Shown here: positions 2,825 through 5,883 of the stretch, in pieces | How the letters are laid out: each line of letters begins with the position of its first letter | Numbering within the stretch: position 1 is the first letter of the stretch | From: Candidatus Spyradenecus faecavium | GTDB taxonomy: Bacteria; Verrucomicrobiota; Kiritimatiellia; RFP12; DVOR01 | Direction: 5' to 3' | DNA length: 5,883 nt | Assembly: GCA_018713405.1 (NCBI GenBank) | Contig: DVOR01000207.1 | Coordinates: 1 to 5,883 of the forward strand | Notes under the pieces: generated by a model | Told to the model about the DNA's origin: nothing | What the model saw: the letters and a program-made list of their open reading frames with translations, nothing else | Databases searched by the model: none | Program-made: the position numbers and the translations under genes

Positions 2825-5800
2825 ATGGCAACAGAGTTTTTGGTCGGTCAGGTGGCTCTTTCGGCGTTCCGCGTGGCGAACCTGAAAAAGGCGCTCGCGG
2901 AGGCCGGGCTCGCCGGATGCGAGGTGCGCACGCGTTGGGTCTTCCCGATGCTGACGGAGGGGATGCTCTCGGCCGAGGCGCGCGAGAAGGCCAAGACGTT
3001 GCTGGACGCCGGCGACGCGCCCCTGCCGCGCGAGGGCGTCTTCGTGGCGCCGCGCCTGGGCACCATCTCGCCCTGGAGCTCGAAGGCCACGGACATCTTC
3101 CGCACCTGCTCGGTGGCCGGCGTGCTGCGCGTGGAGCGCGCGATGCACCTGGCCCTGACTCGCGACGGCAAGGTCCTGGCCAAGGCCGACCTGGGCGCCG
3201 CCGCCAACGCCATCCATGACCGCATGATCGAGGGCGTCTTCACCGCCGCCGAGTTGGAGGGTCTCTTCATCGAGGCGCAGCCCGCGCGCGGCAAGGTCTT
3301 CGACGTGCTGGGTGAGGGCCGCGAGGCCTTGGTGCGCGCCAACAAGGAGATCGGCCTGGCGCTGAGCGACCCCGAGATCGACTACCTCTTCAACGCCTAC
3401 ACGGCGGCCAAGCGCAACCCCACCGACACCGAGCTGACCATGTTCGGCCAGGTCAACAGCGAGCACTGCCGCCACAAAATCTTCAACGCCAAGTGGATCA
3501 TCGACGGCCAGGAGCGCGACCTCTCCCTCTTCGGCATGATCCGCAACACGCACAAGCTGCACCCCGAGGGCACGCAGGTGGCGTACAAGGACAACTCCGG
3601 CGTCATCGACGGCTTCCGTGTCCAGGCCTTCCAGGCCGACCCGCGCGACAACGTCTACCGCTTCGCGGAGGACCAGGTGGAGATGCTGATGAAGGTGGAG
3701 ACGCACAACCACCCCACCGCCATCTCCCCCTACCCCGGCGCGGCCACGGGCGTCGGCGGCGAGATCCGCGACGAGAGCGCCACCGGCATCGGCAGCCGCA
3801 CCAAGGCCGGCATCTGCGGCTTCTGCGTGAGCAACCTGGAGATCCCCGGCTTCCGCCAGCCCTGGGAGAAGGACTTCGGCGAGCGCCCCGAGCGCCTCTC
3901 GCCCGCCCTGAGCATCATGATGGAAGGCCCCATCGGCGGGGCCGCCTTCGGCAACGAGTTCGGCCGCCCGCAGCTCTGCGGCTTCTTCCGCACGCTTGAG
4001 GAGGAGGCCGGCGGCAAGTATTGGGGCTACCACAAGCCCATCATGCTGGCCGGCGGCATGGGCAACATCCGCCACGACCAGGTGCTGAAAAAGGAGGTCC
4101 CGCCGCACGTCCTCGTGGCGCAGATCGGCGGCCCGGCCATGCGCATCGGCCTGGGCGGCGGCGCCGCCAGTTCCATGGCCTCCGGCGCGAACGAGGCCAA
4201 GCTGGACTTCGATTCCGTCCAGCGCGGCAACGCCGAGATGCAACGCCGCTGCCAGGGCGTCATCGACGCCTGCGTGGCCCTCGGCGCGAACAACCCCATC
4301 CTCTCCATCCACGACATCGGCGCCGGCGGCCTCTCCAACGGCTGCCCCGAGCTCGTCGAGGCCACGGGCGCGACCTTTGAGCTCCGCGCCGTCCACAACG
4401 ACGAGCCCTCCATGAGCCCCATGGAGATTTGGTGTTGCGAGGCGCAGGAGCGCTATGTCCTGGCCATCCGCGCCGAGGATCGCCTCCTCTTCGAGGGCTT
4501 CTGCGAGCGCGAGCGTTGCCCCGTCGCCTTCATCGGTGAGACCCGCGACGACGGACACATGGTCCTCCACGACGAACACTTCGGCGACAACCCCATCGAC
4601 ATGGACATTTCCACCCTGCTGGGCAAGCCCCCCCGCATGGTGCGCGACGTCCGCCACGTGGCGCTGCCGCACAGGCCGCTCGACCTGGCCGGCGTGAAGC
4701 CCGCCGAGGCCCTCCGCCGCGTGCTCCGCCTGCCCGCCGTCGCCAACAAGACCTTCCTCGTCACCATCACCGACCGCACCATCACCGGCATGGTCCACCG
4801 CGACCAGATGGTCGGCAAGTATCAGCTCCCCGTGGCCGACCACGCCGTCACCGTCACCGGCTACCAGTGCTTCACGGGCGAGGCCATGGCCACCGGCGAG
4901 CGCACCCCCATCGCCATCGTCGACGCCCCCGCCTCCGCCCGCATGGCCGTCGGCGAGGCCATCCTCCAGATGGCCTCCGCCCCCATCGGCCCCATCGGCA
5001 CCGTCAAGCTCTCGGCCAACTGGATGGCCGCCTGCGGCGAGGACGGCGAGGACGCCCGCCTCTTCGACGCCGTCGAGGCCGTCGGCATGGACCTCTGCCC
5101 GCGCCTGGGCATCTGCATCCCCGTCGGCAAGGACTCCCTCTCCATGCGCACCGTGTGGACGGACTCCAAGGGCCAAGAGCACAAGCAGGTGGGCCCGCTC
5201 TCGCTCATCGTCTCGGCCTTCGCCACCGTCACCGACGCCCGCAAGGACGTCACCCCCGACCTCAAGCCCGGCGCCTCGCGCCTCCTGCTCGTCGACCTCG
5301 GCGGCGGCAAGAACCGCCTCGGCGCCTCCGCCCTCGCCCAGGTCTACAACCAGATCGGCGACACCGTGCCCGACGTCGAGAGCCCCGAGGCCCTCCGCGC
5401 CTTCTACGAGGCCATGCAGGAGCTCATCGACAAGGGCCTCGTCCTCGCCTACCACGACCGCTCCGACGGCGGCGTGGCCGTCACCCTCGCCGAGATGGCG
5501 ATGGCCGGCGGCATCGGCGTGGCCGCCAACCTCCCCGGCCCCGACCCCCTCGCCGCCCTCTTCAGCGAAGAGCTGGGCGCCGTCCTCCAGGTCGCCGAGG
5601 ACAAGGCCGCCGAGGCCGAGGCCATCCTCGCCAAGCACGGCGTCAAGGCCGACCCCATCGGCCTCACACAGCCCGACCCCGTCCTGCAGATCACCGTCGA
5701 CGACGAGCCCGCCCTCGACGAGGCCCTCGCCGACGTCCGCACCACCTGGAGCGAGACCACTTACCGCATGCAGGCCCTGCGCGACAACCCCGCCTGCGCC

Positions 5801-5883
5801 AAGCAGGAGTTCGAGGTGGCCGGCCTGGCCGACGACCCGGGCATGAACTTCCGCGTCACCTACCCCCTCAACGCCCCCGCCCC
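2825..5883 (+). CDS. purL: Phosphoribosylformylglycinamidine synthase, large single-chain type (3' truncated by window)
   Basis: PurL (FGAR amidotransferase, EC 6.3.5.3) converts FGAR, glutamine and ATP to FGAM, glutamate, ADP and phosphate, the fourth step of de novo purine synthesis, in the cytoplasm. The frame is open from ATG 2825 to the window end (about 1019 codons, no frameshift seen) and aligns by eye over its length with E. coli PurL (about 1295 aa). Landmarks: PGTISPWSS-like GTISPWSSKATD near residue 80; linker and NSEHCRHK at 211-218 (H214 in the family's conserved site); KVETHNHPTAISP at 290-302 and GGEIRDE at 311-317; GLGGGAASSMASG at 442-454; SIHDIGAGGLSN at 494-505; second synthetase half with HRDQMVGK 658-665, PVGKDSLSM 766-774, HDRSDGG 877-883 and FSEELGA 913-919. 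The C-terminal glutaminase domain, with its Cys-His-Glu triad, begins after the window ends. It has its own promoter and no gene close upstream on the same strand. Confidence 0.97.
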   Translation, partial: MATEFLVGQVALSAFRVANLKKALAEAGLAGCEVRTRWVFPMLTEGMLSAEAREKAKTLLDAGDAPLPREGVFVAPRLGTISPWSSKATDIFRTCSVAGVLRVERAMHLALTRDGKVLAKADLGAAANAIHDRMIEGVFTAAELEGLFIEAQPARGKVFDVLGEGREALVRANKEIGLALSDPEIDYLFNAYTAAKRNPTDTELTMFGQVNSEHCRHKIFNAKWIIDGQERDLSLFGMIRNTHKLHPEGTQVAYKDNSGVIDGFRVQAFQADPRDNVYRFAEDQVEMLMKVETHNHPTAISPYPGAATGVGGEIRDESATGIGSRTKAGICGFCVSNLEIPGFRQPWEKDFGERPERLSPALSIMMEGPIGGAAFGNEFGRPQLCGFFRTLEEEAGGKYWGYHKPIMLAGGMGNIRHDQVLKKEVPPHVLVAQIGGPAMRIGLGGGAASSMASGANEAKLDFDSVQRGNAEMQRRCQGVIDACVALGANNPILSIHDIGAGGLSNGCPELVEATGATFELRAVHNDEPSMSPMEIWCCEAQERYVLAIRAEDRLLFEGFCERERCPVAFIGETRDDGHMVLHDEHFGDNPIDMDISTLLGKPPRMVRDVRHVALPHRPLDLAGVKPAEALRRVLRLPAVANKTFLVTITDRTITGMVHRDQMVGKYQLPVADHAVTVTGYQCFTGEAMATGERTPIAIVDAPASARMAVGEAILQMASAPIGPIGTVKLSANWMAACGEDGEDARLFDAVEAVGMDLCPRLGICIPVGKDSLSMRTVWTDSKGQEHKQVGPLSLIVSAFATVTDARKDVTPDLKPGASRLLLVDLGGGKNRLGASALAQVYNQIGDTVPDVESPEALRAFYEAMQELIDKGLVLAYHDRSDGGVAVTLAEMAMAGGIGVAANLPGPDPLAALFSEELGAVLQVAEDKAAEAEAILAKHGVKADPIGLTQPDPVLQITVDDEPALDEALADVRTTWSETTYRMQALRDNPACAKQEFEVAGLADDPGMNFRVTYPLNAPA

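Noticed and set aside
2737..3219. A 160-codon plus-strand frame overlapping the start of purL in another frame
   Set aside because: It overlaps the purL promoter and coding region, is Arg/Gly-rich as a frame shadow of GC-rich coding DNA, and has no ribosome site.
2585..5638. A 1017-codon open frame on the minus strand opposite purL
   Set aside because: purL on the plus strand is unmistakable. The antisense frame is rich in Gly, Ala, Val, Asp, Glu and His, as expected when C/G-ending codons are read backwards without stops. Only its last ~50 codons, outside purL, were kept as a separate candidate.

Overview
This window comes from a GC-rich, probably Gram-negative bacterium. Its best-identified gene is a large, single-chain purL (FGAM synthetase) of the type found in proteobacteria and eukaryotes, rather than the split PurL/PurQ/PurS type of Gram-positives. 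purL codons end overwhelmingly in C or G. I cannot name the organism. Short intergenic elements (a tandem CAACTTCC/AAACTTCC and a GCAAAGACGCCAAAG-like stretch) remind me of spacers in PVC-group genomes (Lentisphaerota, Kiritimatiellota, Verrucomicrobiota), and the GC-rich hairpins also recall Desulfovibrionaceae. Both are impressions from memory.

Layout, left to right. Bases 1-170 look like a minus-strand non-coding transcript unit: a promoter with 17-bp spacing, about 130 nt of hairpin-forming sequence, and an intrinsic terminator ending at the left edge. Back to back with it, a plus-strand promoter region (174-217, carrying a 10-bp direct repeat) leads into a compact three-gene operon (318-1910). 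The operon encodes a 200-residue protein resembling a degenerate phospholipase-D-like domain, a 190-residue protein with a basic helical region and two membrane segments, and a small protein with a possible winged-helix end and a hydrophobic C-terminus. The genes are spaced by 12 to 27 nt and followed by a strong terminator (2038-2066). Their codon choice is more mixed than that of purL, which suggests accessory, possibly acquired DNA.

Bases 2067-2584 hold no convincing gene but are unusually rich in inverted repeats: four perfect or nested hairpins, a pyrimidine-rich tract, and an array of four AAACCCTTAGGGTTT-type palindromes spaced about 22 bp apart. A minus-strand terminator (2543-2567) lies just beyond the stop of a short minus-strand open frame (2585-2737). 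The end of that frame looks like real coding sequence, so it may be a small gene or the remnant of a larger one.

purL starts at 2825 behind an extended -10 promoter and runs off the right edge. About 1019 codons are present: the N-terminal, linker and FGAM synthetase domains. The glutaminase domain lies outside the window. A very long minus-strand open frame opposite purL is judged a GC-driven shadow.

The most promising unexplained items are the three-gene membrane/PLD-like cassette with its divergent small RNA, and the 22-bp periodic palindrome array. Any link of the cassette to defence or signalling is inference.
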